This document shows, in pieces, positions 34,706 through 43,928 of a DNA stretch of 64,000 nt (position 1 is its first letter; every line of letters starts with the position of its first letter). The position numbers and the translations under genes are program-made. The DNA is from Leptospira inadai serovar Lyme str. 10 (GTDB lineage: Bacteria > Spirochaetota > Leptospiria > Leptospirales > Leptospiraceae), in contig NZ_AHMM02000006.1 in the NCBI RefSeq assembly GCF_000243675.2, positions 1-64,000 of the forward strand, in the 5' to 3' direction. The notes under the pieces were generated by a model, which did not search any database, had not been told where the DNA came from, and worked only from the letters and a program-made list of their open reading frames with translations.

Positions 34706-37700
34706 GTGGATCCAATGATCAACAAAGATACGAATCAAGTACGGCAATTTCAAACGAAGGAGAGATTTTCTTCCTTTACTCTTCTGCTTAGTTATCTTTG
34801 GGTCCTCCTTGCTCCGGTTTCCGTTCTCTATTCCCAGCCCGCGAATGTCCCGGACTTTATCGCCCCTCAACTTTCGAATCAAACGTTTAATCAGTATGTA
34901 AACCAGGCGAACCAAGCTCATTCCTTAGAAGTTTGGAATACGATTGTGAGCCAGGGCTTCGGGGTCTTTAAGGCGTCTTGGGAGAATCTGGCGAGCCAGG
35001 AAATCGCGGCCTTAGAGGCGACCGTCCATTCGCAGTATGCGAATGATCCGGCCACTGCGGCGTATATCGATAAAATGATCGAGTCCCAGGCGAGTACTTC
35101 GGAACAGGCCTGGCTCACTCAGATCGAGACTCAGGTCGCGGAGGATCAGAATGCATTTCTCCTAAGTTTACAATCTTCTCAAATTCCTGCGCAGACGGAT
35201 TCCAATTACCAAGCGGTTTTGACGAATGGCCTGCAAAACTTTTCGGATTCCTTAACTTCCCTGCAACAGAATTACCAGAACCAACTTTCTGCGATCAATC
35301 AGACCGACAAACAGTACCAGGCCAACCTCCAGCAATTACAAACGTATGAGACTGCGGTTCGAAACAGTATTTCCACCTCCGTTTCCCAATTAGAGTCTTC
35401 GCTCCAAAATACGGCGCTTTATTATAATCGGAATGTAGACGGGTCCGTGAATTGGTCCTCTCTCAATCAGTCCGGGACGGAATTGCAGACTCTGATTTCG
35501 AATCTGTACCAAGGGCTGCAAAACGGAAGCTCGCTCTCCACTCTCGCGACCGAGATGACGAGTTATCTCCAGACCCAAGAAACCCAGGCTGTGCAGAATG
35601 CGAATTACTGGACCCAGCAATCCCAGCCCTATTCGCTTACCAATTCGAATACAGCTTTCGGGTCCGATTATCAATTGAGCGGCTTTCAAGCCTTAGTGGA
35701 TTATGCGAATTCGGTTCGATCTTCTAATTCCGCCATCAATGCGATCATGACGTACATCGATGGGGGAAGCAATTCTCAGGATTCAACGCTATTGAATTAC
35801 TTGTACTCTACCTACGGATACGATCCTACGAAAACTCAAATCGTAGGAATTACTAGTGCTGATTTTATGGGAGAAAGTAGCGGTACAAATAATTATAATC
35901 CATTTCCCGTTACGTTAGGGCATTCCGGAAATAATTTAAATTATTCTACTTCCGGATTAGGTGCCTTTGATTTTAGCGCCACGGGTCTTTGGGCGTTTGG
36001 GATTCTTTTACCTGTTACGGCTGCATTTACAGAAGATACATTCTCTTACACGATCAATTTCCAAGTAAAGGACTTAACTGCCGGGGCGAATGCTCAGACC
36101 TGGAATGGGTTTGCCTCTAGCTTAAACTCCGAGTTGGGAACCTGGAATACGCTCGCGCCTTCGATTACGAATTGGGAAGGTCAGGTTGCCGCGTACCAGG
36201 CTCAGTATGCGGCCTGGCATGCGCAAGCGGTGGCTTACGAAAACAATTTACAGATTTCTTATTCGAATGGGGTCCAGACTTTAAATACGGAAAAACAGAC
36301 CTGGCTTGCGGGGATTCAATCCCAAGCTTCCCTAAGCTCTTCCTCCGCTCAGACTTCAAAATTCGAGGATGATTCCAAGTCTCTCGTGAAGCTGGAGGAT
36401 AGTTCGCCTAAAATTTCCTCCGTTTTCCTGCCGAGTTCCAGCGATGTGCTCGCTCCGGCCTTAGCGCCTAACGTCGATTCCTCGGGACTCAATAACGTAC
36501 TCTCGATCTTCCAACAATCGTTGATGGGAGCAAGTAACCTAGCGTTAGAAAACCAGCTAAACCAACAGGCAATCTCAGAAAAACAGAATGCAATCAATAA
36601 GATCGCGAGTTCCTTGGGAAGCAACGCGGTCGTGGACTCGCACGGAAATATAACATACACGACAGCAATCGAAGACGGACACGCCAAACTAAAAGACGGC
36701 GGGGATGCGACGAATGTAAACGATTATATCGCGAGTAAAACCAATGAGACCGTGTATGTGGGAGCTCCCGCAACAATTTCCATAGCAGGGGCAAGCCCTA
36801 GCGATCTATTCCAAAGTTGGGACACGAATAGTGTGCTATCCCAATTTCAGACAAACGAGAGTTCGTTTAACCAATCGTATAGTTCCGCGATCAGTACGCT
36901 GAATGCACAAATTAACGCCCTAAATACACTGAACGCGAAGAACGATGCGTCTTTCCAAGAAGAGGCGCAGGCGGCAGCGAGCTATGCGACAAACGTACAA
37001 AGCCTCGCAAAGACAATGCTGCAAGGCGGGACCTTCCAATCCTGGGTGCAGGGACAGATCCAGGATAAGGTAAACTCTGCGATGGCTCAAGCACTCGCAA
37101 ACGCGACCGGAATGTCTCCGGACATGGCGGCTCAGTTAGTCAGTTGGTTTGAGAAGAACCAGGCGGAGAAAAAAGCAAAGGCCAAGGCGAGAACGGAAGA
37201 GATCACGTCGGGACTCGTGACGGTGGCAAGTATCGCGTTATCATTCGTGGCGGGACCCGAGATGATGGCCGTGGGACAAGCGGTTCTGCAAGCAGCACAA
37301 GGATACCAAAACGGAGGAATGGAAGGCGCCCTCGTGGGAGCAGCGAGTGGAGCAGCAACTGCGTATGCAAGAGAGTTCGGAGTAAATGTAGGAGTATCGT
37401 ATAGCTACTCCGGAGGGTTTGGAGGAACAGTAGGACTTGGATCTTCTAAACTCAATGCGGGAGTTACGTTTTCCCAACACGGAAGCACTTCGTTTAACAT
37501 GGGAGGGAGCTACGGAAATGTAAGTTATAACCCAACGAGCGGGTTTAGCGGGAGTGTGAACCTTACCCCGGGACAGAATACCGGGGTCATGGTGAATGTT
37601 GCTCAGCATAGCGGACCTAGTTTGACAGTCCAGGAATCCAACGAGGCTTCGGGAATTGGAGGTTCCGTAACGATAGATGGTAAGGGAAATACTACAGTAG

Positions 37701-39889
37701 CGGCAACGTATAGAAATGCTACAGTCGTCTCAGCGACGGGGAATGTACACGATCCGAGTAGTTTTGGAAACCTAACTGCCAATGAGAATTTTAATAGTGA
37801 TCTAAACCAGAACCTTGCCATGGGTAAGGCAGACGAGAATCTAAAGGCCGGAACTGCAGAGTTAGAAGCCGGTCGTAGTAAGATCGCAGAGACGGGAAAT
37901 GAAGTTCAGAGAGAAATCTTAAACAATGAGAATGCGAGTGCACAAGACCAGCATGGTGTCTTGGCGACCCTTGCTAATGCCGGTGAATTTTTAACCGATC
38001 CTAGTTCCGCATCTACTTGGTTGGGAAGGACCGCGCAGGATGTTGTGGGGAGCTTCCTAGGTAGTACGGGACTGGGTGCGAGTGATAGCAATGGGTTTAT
38101 TGATAAGGATGGAAATTATCGCCAAAGGACCTGTTTTACCGCTGAGACTCTGATCAGAACAACGGATGGCTTAAAACGAATCGATCAGATCCAGGTCGGA
38201 GACTTTGTATTATCGATTAATGAAAATACCGGTAAAGTATCGTACAAGAGAGTCACTCAATTATTCGTTCATGATGTGGGTTTAATCCACAGGGTAACAT
38301 CGCCAAAGGACCTGTTTACCGCTGAGACTCTGATCAGAACAACGGATGGCTTAAAACGAATCGATCAGATCCAGGTCGGAGACTTTGTATTATCGATTAA
38401 TGAAAATACCGGTAAAGTATCGTACAAGAGAGTCACTCAATTATTCGTTCATGATGTGGGTTTAATCCACAGGGTAACATACGAGAACGGATCTACCCTG
38501 AATACGACCTGGAATCACCCATTTTACTTGAGAAGTACAGGTTGGACGGAAGTGAAGGATATTCGGTTAAACGAAAGATCCGTTACGATTGCAAGTATCC
38601 GTAATTCAGAGAAAGCTAAGATTACTTCCAACTCAGGAGTATTACTCGGAGCCTCTCTTGCTTCATTAAATAAGCAAACATCAAATCAAGAGTATTCGAA
38701 TTCTTGGAAGAATGAATACAAAGGCACTCTTGGAATCACGAAAGTAGAAGAAGTTTATACCAACACTAAGGTTTATAACTTCGAGGTAGAAGATAACCAC
38801 ACGTATTTTGTAGGTAAAGACGGGGTGTTGGTTCATAACTATTTACCAGAGTTTGCTGATCAGATTAATCAACGAGTGACCGAAATTAAAGGTGCGATTA
38901 ACGATCCAGTTGGAACTGCAAAGGCCGTCGCCGAGAATCAGTTTAGCAAGGAAGGTCTTCAAAGAACTGCTATCGACGCATTGACACTGGGGCAAGGTAG
39001 AAATATAGAAAACCTTGTAAATGCTACAGGGGTCAACGGAGAAGAAGCCGCTGCGAGAGCACATGCCAACTTCGTATTTGATGGCGTGTTAGGCATAGCA
39101 ACCGAAGGAGTTGGAAAAGTTCTTTCCAGCCTGCGTGGTTTAAGTGGAGCCGCCAAGGAAGTGTCTGCGGGTACTAAAGCGGCGGGAGCTGCTGCAGCGG
39201 AAGAAGGTGCGATAGCACGGAAAGTAAATGCTACAGGGGTCAACGGAGAAGAAGCCGCTGCGAGAGCACATGCCAACTTCGTATTTGATGGCGTGTTAGG
39301 CATAGCAACCGAAGGAGTTGGAAAAGTTCTTTCCAGCCTGCGTGGTTTAAGTGGAGCCGCCAAGGAAGTGTCTGCGGGTACTAAGGCGGCGGGAGCTGCT
39401 GCAGCGGAAGAAGGTGCGATAGCACGGAAAGCAGGTTCGGCGGGGGGCTCAACGGAAGGGTTACTTTCCGGTGCAGAAAGGGAAGCAGCGCTAAATAGAT
39501 CATTTGCTCATGATCCTACAGGCGAAGTAGTATCCGGAATTGAAAATTTAACGAAGAAATTACCATGGGATAAGCCTGTCGTCGTGATTGGTGAAAATAT
39601 GGAAAGAGTTAATCCGGTTAGGGATGCTTTGATAAACAAGGGATATGATGTAAGAACCTACGATCCTAAAAATTTCAGAAGCGTAAATGGGATAGCAAAT
39701 CCTAAGGATATTGCAGCAAACCGATCATGGATGAATTATTGGTCGAAAGGGAAAGGTGCGAACATTGTCGATATCGGAACTGATCCAACAAGACCTCGAA
39801 CAAAAGCAAGCCCGTTTTATGGCATTGAGGTTAAAACTTTGTATGGAAAAAACAAATATCCGAATGTAATGAAGTATGTCTCTGAATAA
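34706..39889 (+). CDS. Long secreted polymorphic-toxin protein with Hint domain
   Basis: The 1,727-aa protein has a hydrophobic signal (~28-43, SYLWVLLAPVSVLYSQ) and a long Gln/Ser-rich coiled region to ~760. An Ala-rich segment and a Gly-rich beta region follow (~868-1010, VGVSYSYSGGFGGTVGLGSS). The Hint domain starts at C1143 (RTCFTAETLIRT), has TTWNHPF with H1271 and ends at V1376-H-N1378. The final ~150 residues are a toxin-like domain (NRSWMNYW, VDIGTDPTRPR, SPFYGIEVKTL). Hint domains in such proteins release the C-terminal toxin. A 180-bp and a 207-bp tandem duplication are present. It resembles from memory the Leptospira long-protein family TIGR04388. An immunity-type gene overlaps its end. 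Confidence 0.82.
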   Translation: MDPMINKDTNQVRQFQTKERFSSFTLLLSYLWVLLAPVSVLYSQPANVPDFIAPQLSNQTFNQYVNQANQAHSLEVWNTIVSQGFGVFKASWENLASQEIAALEATVHSQYANDPATAAYIDKMIESQASTSEQAWLTQIETQVAEDQNAFLLSLQSSQIPAQTDSNYQAVLTNGLQNFSDSLTSLQQNYQNQLSAINQTDKQYQANLQQLQTYETAVRNSISTSVSQLESSLQNTALYYNRNVDGSVNWSSLNQSGTELQTLISNLYQGLQNGSSLSTLATEMTSYLQTQETQAVQNANYWTQQSQPYSLTNSNTAFGSDYQLSGFQALVDYANSVRSSNSAINAIMTYIDGGSNSQDSTLLNYLYSTYGYDPTKTQIVGITSADFMGESSGTNNYNPFPVTLGHSGNNLNYSTSGLGAFDFSATGLWAFGILLPVTAAFTEDTFSYTINFQVKDLTAGANAQTWNGFASSLNSELGTWNTLAPSITNWEGQVAAYQAQYAAWHAQAVAYENNLQISYSNGVQTLNTEKQTWLAGIQSQASLSSSSAQTSKFEDDSKSLVKLEDSSPKISSVFLPSSSDVLAPALAPNVDSSGLNNVLSIFQQSLMGASNLALENQLNQQAISEKQNAINKIASSLGSNAVVDSHGNITYTTAIEDGHAKLKDGGDATNVNDYIASKTNETVYVGAPATISIAGASPSDLFQSWDTNSVLSQFQTNESSFNQSYSSAISTLNAQINALNTLNAKNDASFQEEAQAAASYATNVQSLAKTMLQGGTFQSWVQGQIQDKVNSAMAQALANATGMSPDMAAQLVSWFEKNQAEKKAKAKARTEEITSGLVTVASIALSFVAGPEMMAVGQAVLQAAQGYQNGGMEGALVGAASGAATAYAREFGVNVGVSYSYSGGFGGTVGLGSSKLNAGVTFSQHGSTSFNMGGSYGNVSYNPTSGFSGSVNLTPGQNTGVMVNVAQHSGPSLTVQESNEASGIGGSVTIDGKGNTTVAATYRNATVVSATGNVHDPSSFGNLTANENFNSDLNQNLAMGKADENLKAGTAELEAGRSKIAETGNEVQREILNNENASAQDQHGVLATLANAGEFLTDPSSASTWLGRTAQDVVGSFLGSTGLGASDSNGFIDKDGNYRQRTCFTAETLIRTTDGLKRIDQIQVGDFVLSINENTGKVSYKRVTQLFVHDVGLIHRVTSPKDLFTAETLIRTTDGLKRIDQIQVGDFVLSINENTGKVSYKRVTQLFVHDVGLIHRVTYENGSTLNTTWNHPFYLRSTGWTEVKDIRLNERSVTIASIRNSEKAKITSNSGVLLGASLASLNKQTSNQEYSNSWKNEYKGTLGITKVEEVYTNTKVYNFEVEDNHTYFVGKDGVLVHNYLPEFADQINQRVTEIKGAINDPVGTAKAVAENQFSKEGLQRTAIDALTLGQGRNIENLVNATGVNGEEAAARAHANFVFDGVLGIATEGVGKVLSSLRGLSGAAKEVSAGTKAAGAAAAEEGAIARKVNATGVNGEEAAARAHANFVFDGVLGIATEGVGKVLSSLRGLSGAAKEVSAGTKAAGAAAAEEGAIARKAGSAGGSTEGLLSGAEREAALNRSFAHDPTGEVVSGIENLTKKLPWDKPVVVIGENMERVNPVRDALINKGYDVRTYDPKNFRSVNGIANPKDIAANRSWMNYWSKGKGANIVDIGTDPTRPRTKASPFYGIEVKTLYGKNKYPNVMKYVSE
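38119..38480 (+). repeat. 180/181-bp tandem duplication in the Hint domain
   Basis: 38119-38299 is repeated at 38300-38480. The second copy reads CTGTTTACC where the first has CTGTTTTACC, so one T is missing. The unit would be 181 bp and shift the frame, but the missing T makes it 180 bp and keeps it open. The second copy loses the catalytic cysteine (PKDLFTAE instead of QRTCFTAE). Confidence 0.9.
39017..39430 (+). repeat. 207-bp in-frame tandem duplication
   Basis: The 69-codon segment beginning VNATGVNGEEAAARAHANF and ending AEEGAIARK occurs twice in direct succession (39017-39223, 39224-39430) with essentially no difference. It lies in the linker between the Hint domain and the toxin domain. 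Confidence 0.9.
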
Positions 39890-40442
39890 TAATCACAATC
39901 GAATGCATTATAAAGGATATGCAAAATTTCTTAACGCTGCGAAAAAGAAATTTTCGTTCTTAACGACTGACTATAATTTTAAATTGAATGAAGAAGGATT
40001 GGTTCATCCGGAATACTTTCCTGATGCTGCAGCCAACCTAAGATTTGACTCATCAATTATAGGCATAGAAATTTCATGGTATTTTGCAGGGGCTATGATT
40101 GGCATTGCTTTCTATGAGCTCAAAGATGGGAAGGTTCCGAAAGATCAAGGGGTATATACAAGAATATTTGATATATATAATCTAGTCGAGTTTTCGATAA
40201 AAGGACCTCCTAATTCACATTTTTTATTGAAAGATGCAGGAGATGTTAACTTTAGCAAAATAAAAAAAAGATCTGAAATCATAAAAAAGGATATGGATAA
40301 GGTGCTGGATAATCTCGCGGATCTTTTAAAAAAGTTTGGATCTAGAATTTTCGAAAACGATTTATCTATTTTTTCGGAAATAATGAATTATCAAAAAGAG
40401 CAGTCGCAGATGAAACGAGATTCTAAACAAAGCAAATTATGA
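39876..40442 (+). CDS. Candidate immunity protein 1
   Basis: The 188-aa soluble protein starts 14 bases before the stop of the long toxin gene. It contains WYFAGAMIGIAFYELKDGK and a C-terminal lysine-rich helical region. No family was recognised. The position immediately after a toxin-like C-terminus, the overlap and the lower GC relative to the toxin body are those of an immunity gene that protects against its cognate toxin. Confidence 0.65.
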   Translation: MSLNNNHNRMHYKGYAKFLNAAKKKFSFLTTDYNFKLNEEGLVHPEYFPDAAANLRFDSSIIGIEISWYFAGAMIGIAFYELKDGKVPKDQGVYTRIFDIYNLVEFSIKGPPNSHFLLKDAGDVNFSKIKKRSEIIKKDMDKVLDNLADLLKKFGSRIFENDLSIFSEIMNYQKEQSQMKRDSKQSKL

Positions 40443-40491
40443 TAGGAAACTTTGTTTTTTGTTCGAAGAATTGTATATTAACTTTACCGGA

Positions 40492-40681
40492 CCCCGCGAG
40501 GGATGCGTAGGGCTTTAGTCCAACACGGATAGAACAAATGAAATCGAAGCTAAAAAGACAGAGCGTGTTGGATGAGGGCTGCTGCCCGAACCCGAAGCAG
40601 CCCGGCCCGCAGGGCGCGGCCATACTCCTCCTTTTATCTTTCCTTACGTCATCCATCTTCTCGCCTTTACTCTCACTTAAC
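40492..40681 (+). repeat. Cassette header H1
   Basis: It is one of six copies of a ~190-bp header. It opens CCCCGCGAGGGATGCG, includes GGCTTTAGTCCAACACGG and the ATG at 40538, and encodes MKSKLKRQSVLDEGCC...PQGAAILLLLSFLTSS...LSLN. TCCAACACG (40519-40527) and CGTGTTGGA (40564-40572) form a 9-bp inverted repeat around the start codon. The header joins the toxin body at QNGGMEGA, equal to residue 868 of the long protein. Confidence 0.9.
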
Positions 40682-43207
40682 TCACAAAACGGAGGAATGG
40701 AAGGCGCTTTAGTCGGAGCAGCGTCGGGGGCAGCAACGGCGTATGCAAGACAGTTTGGAGTGAACGTAGGGGTATCGTATAGCTACTCGGGAGGATTCGG
40801 AGGAACAGTAGGATTAGGATCTTCTAAACTCAATGCAGGAGTTACATTTTCCCAACACGGAAGCACTTCGTTTAACGTGGGAGGGAGCTACGGAAACGTA
40901 AGCTATAACCCGCAATCAGGCTTTAGCGGGAGTGTAAACCTTACCCCGGGACAGAATACAGGGGTCATGGTGAATGTTGCTCAGCATAGCGGACCTAGTT
41001 TGACAGTCCAGGAATCTAATGAGGCTTCGGGAATTGGTGGTTCCGTAACGATAGATGGTAAGGGAAATACTACAGTAGCAGCAACGTATAGAAACGCCAC
41101 AGTCGTATCGGCCACCGGGAATGTGCACGATCCGAGTAGTTTCGGGAACCTGAAGGGCAATGAGAATTTTAATAGTGATCTGAACCAGAACCTTGCCATG
41201 GGTAAGGCGGACGAGAATCTAAAGGCCGGAACTGCAGAGTTAGCAGCCGGTCGTAGTAAGATCGCAGAGACCGGAAATGAAGCTCAGAGAGAAATCTTAA
41301 ACAATGAGAATGCAAGTGCACAAGACCAGCATGGTGTATTGGCGACCCTTGCTAGTGCAGGTGACTTTTTAACGGATCCTAGTTCTGCGTCCACTTGGTT
41401 GGGACGGACCGCGCAGGATGTTGTGGGGAGTTTCCTTGGTAGTACGGGACTAGGTGCGAGTGATAGCAATGGGTTTATAGATAAAGACGGAAATTATCGT
41501 CAAAGGACCTGTTTTACCGCTGAGACTTTGATCAGGACCAAGAATGGTTTAAAACGAATCGATCAGATACAGGTCGGAGATTTTGTATTATCGATCAATG
41601 AAAACACCGGTAAGGTATCGTATAAGAGAGTCACTCAATTATTCGTTCATGATGTGGGTTTAATCCACAGGGTAACATACGAGAACGGATCTACCCTGAA
41701 TACAACCTGGAATCACCCATTTTACTTGAGAAGTACAGGTTGGACGGAAGTGAAGGATATTCGGTTAAACGAAAGATCCGTTACGATTGCAAGTATCCGT
41801 ACTTCAGAGAAAGCTAAAGTTGCTTCCAAGTATGCGACCCTTGCTAGTGCAGGTGACTTTTTAACGGATCCTAGTTCTGCGTCCACTTGGTTGGGACGGA
41901 CCGCGCAGGATGTTGTGGGGAGTTTCCTTGGTAGTACGGGACTAGGTGCGAGTGATAGCAATGGGTTTATAGATAAAGACGGAAATTATCGTCAAAGGAC
42001 CTGTTTTACCGCTGAGACTTTGATCAGGACCAAGAATGGTTTAAAACGAATCGATCAGATACAGGTCGGAGATTTTGTATTATCGATCAATGAAAACACC
42101 GGTAAGGTATCGTATAAGAGAGTCACTCAATTATTCGTTCATGATGTGGGTTTAATCCACAGGGTAACATACGAGAACGGATCTACCCTGAATACAACCT
42201 GGAATCACCCATTTTACTTGAGAAGTACAGGTTGGACGGAAGTGAAGGATATTCGGTTAAACGAAAGATCCGTTACGATTGCAAGTATCCGTACTTCAGA
42301 GAAAGCTAAAGTTGCTTCCAACTCAGGAATATTACTCGGAGCCTCTCTTGCTTCATTAAATAGGCAAACATCAAATCAAGAGTATTCCAATTCTTGGAAG
42401 AATGAATACAGAGGAACTCTCGGAATCACGAAAGTAGAAGAAGTTTATACCAACACTAAGGTTTATAACTTCGAGGTAGAAGACAATCACACGTATTTTG
42501 TAGGTAAAGACGGAGTCTTAGTTCATAACTATTTACCAGAGTTTGCTGATCAGATTAATCAACGAGTGACCGAAATTAAAGGTGCGATTAACGATCCAGT
42601 TGGAACTGCAAAGGCCGTCGCCGAGAATCAGTTTAGCAAAGAAGGTCTTCAAAGAACGGCGATCGACGCATTGACACTGGGGCAAGGTAGAAATATAGAA
42701 AACCTTGTAAATGCTACAGGGGTCAACGGAGAAGAAGCCGCTGCAAGAGCACATGCCAACTTCGTATTTGATGGTGTGTTAGGCGTAGCAACCGAAGGAG
42801 TTGGTAAAGTTCTTTCAAGTATTCGAGGACTTAGAGGTGGGACGCAGGAGGTGTCTGCGGGCAGTAAGGCGGCGGTTGCCGGAGAGAATTCGACTAAATT
42901 AGAAAACTCGATTGCGAAAGTTACATCTAAAGAAGGAACGTTTCAATACGATTTGAGCAAAGGGATAGACACCGGACAACCTGTCAAGTTTGGGCAAAAA
43001 GGGGTTTCTCCGGATTTTAGTAAAGCTGGTAAGCATGAGGGCGCGAGTATTGATGAAGTCGCAGCTAGATTAAAGTCAGGAGATATTAATCCACGTAATT
43101 TTAAAGTGGAATATATTTGGGTAAATGGAGAAAAAGTCGCCGTCAATAATAGATCATTAACTGCGGCAACCAAGGCAGAAGTTTTGGATAAAATAAATAT
43201 GGTTTAG
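40538..43207 (+). CDS. Cassette 1: header-fused Hint protein, toxin end truncated
   Basis: The 889-aa product has the header signal segment (~1-47), then the Gly-rich region of the long protein, two successive Hint N-parts with C325 and C489 (a 492-bp duplication), a single V662-H-N664 end, and the YLPEFADQINQRVTE linker. The C-terminal domain (VEYIWVNGEKVAVNNRSLTA) resembles ParB/sulfiredoxin-like toxin domains. A 571-bp tandem duplication shifts the frame at 43199, so this copy stops early at DKINMV and lacks the last ~50 residues. It is therefore probably an inactivated toxin. Confidence 0.72.
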   Translation: MKSKLKRQSVLDEGCCPNPKQPGPQGAAILLLLSFLTSSIFSPLLSLNSQNGGMEGALVGAASGAATAYARQFGVNVGVSYSYSGGFGGTVGLGSSKLNAGVTFSQHGSTSFNVGGSYGNVSYNPQSGFSGSVNLTPGQNTGVMVNVAQHSGPSLTVQESNEASGIGGSVTIDGKGNTTVAATYRNATVVSATGNVHDPSSFGNLKGNENFNSDLNQNLAMGKADENLKAGTAELAAGRSKIAETGNEAQREILNNENASAQDQHGVLATLASAGDFLTDPSSASTWLGRTAQDVVGSFLGSTGLGASDSNGFIDKDGNYRQRTCFTAETLIRTKNGLKRIDQIQVGDFVLSINENTGKVSYKRVTQLFVHDVGLIHRVTYENGSTLNTTWNHPFYLRSTGWTEVKDIRLNERSVTIASIRTSEKAKVASKYATLASAGDFLTDPSSASTWLGRTAQDVVGSFLGSTGLGASDSNGFIDKDGNYRQRTCFTAETLIRTKNGLKRIDQIQVGDFVLSINENTGKVSYKRVTQLFVHDVGLIHRVTYENGSTLNTTWNHPFYLRSTGWTEVKDIRLNERSVTIASIRTSEKAKVASNSGILLGASLASLNRQTSNQEYSNSWKNEYRGTLGITKVEEVYTNTKVYNFEVEDNHTYFVGKDGVLVHNYLPEFADQINQRVTEIKGAINDPVGTAKAVAENQFSKEGLQRTAIDALTLGQGRNIENLVNATGVNGEEAAARAHANFVFDGVLGVATEGVGKVLSSIRGLRGGTQEVSAGSKAAVAGENSTKLENSIAKVTSKEGTFQYDLSKGIDTGQPVKFGQKGVSPDFSKAGKHEGASIDEVAARLKSGDINPRNFKVEYIWVNGEKVAVNNRSLTAATKAEVLDKINMV
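41342..42325 (+). repeat. 492-bp in-frame tandem duplication of the Hint N-part
   Basis: The segment starting ATLASAGDFLTDPSSAS and running through TWNHPFYL to SEKAKVAS is present twice at a 492-bp offset (164 codons). Both copies keep the catalytic cysteine and the T-W-N-H motif; only the second continues to the VHN terminus. Confidence 0.9.
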
Positions 43208-43773
43208 CAAAGAAGGTCTTCAAAGAACGGCGATCGACGCATTGACACTGGGGCAAGGTAGAAATATAGAAAACCTTGTAAATGCTACAGGGGTCAACGG
43301 AGAAGAAGCCGCTGCAAGAGCACATGCCAACTTCGTATTTGATGGTGTGTTAGGCGTAGCAACCGAAGGAGTTGGTAAAGTTCTTTCAAGTATTCGAGGA
43401 CTTAGAGGTGGGACGCAGGAGGTGTCTGCGGGCAGTAAGGCGGCGGTTGCCGGAGAGAATTCGACTAAATTAGAAAACTCGATTGCGAAAGTTACATCTA
43501 AAGAAGGAACGTTTCAATACGATTTGAGCAAAGGGATAGACACCGGACAACCTGTCAAGTTTGGGCAAAAAGGGGTTTCTCCGGATTTTAGTAAAGCTGG
43601 TAAGCATGAGGGCGCGAGTATTGATGAAGTCGCAGCTAGATTAAAGTCAGGAGATATTAATCCACGTAATTTTAAAGTGGAATATATTTGGGTAAATGGA
43701 GAAAAAGTCGCCGTCAATAATAGATCATTAACTGCGGCAACCAAGGCAGAAGTTTTGGATAAAATAAAATATG
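42631..43773 (+). repeat. 571-bp out-of-frame tandem duplication
   Basis: The segment from GTTTAGCAAAGAAGG to the end of the DKI codons appears at 42631-43201 and again from 43202. The offset of 571 bp is not a multiple of three, so the first copy runs into a stop at 43205-43207. At the junction one A is missing from an AAAA run. Confidence 0.88.
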
Positions 43774-43928
43774 AAGATGTAACTGGAATACTGCCTGAGA
43801 CCGGTCCGGACTCACTTTCAAGTGTTCTAAAGAGATTAAATGAAATGAATGGAAAACCTTCAAGGACTATTCCGATCCGTCAAACTGGTGATTGGAATTC
43901 TCCTGCGAAGGAAATTGTTGGGAAGTAA
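43242..43928 (+). pseudogene. Orphan duplicate carrying the complete cassette-1 toxin end
   Basis: The frame (TTG at 43242 as first possible start) repeats the linker and toxin domain of cassette 1. It continues through DKIKYEDVTGILPETGPDSL to PIRQTGDWNSPAKEIVGK. It lacks header, Hint domain and a ribosome binding site. It thus preserves the full toxin domain as a silent module next to the immunity gene, with which it overlaps (TAATG). Confidence 0.7.

Noticed and set aside
36165..36372. Pairs of opposite-strand ORFs within the long toxin gene
   Set aside because: They are frame shadows of a strongly coding plus-strand sequence.
38132..38839. Hint domains read as inteins
   Set aside because: They lie just before variable C-terminal domains in secreted proteins, and no extein continuation or homing endonuclease is present; pretoxin autoprocessing fits better.
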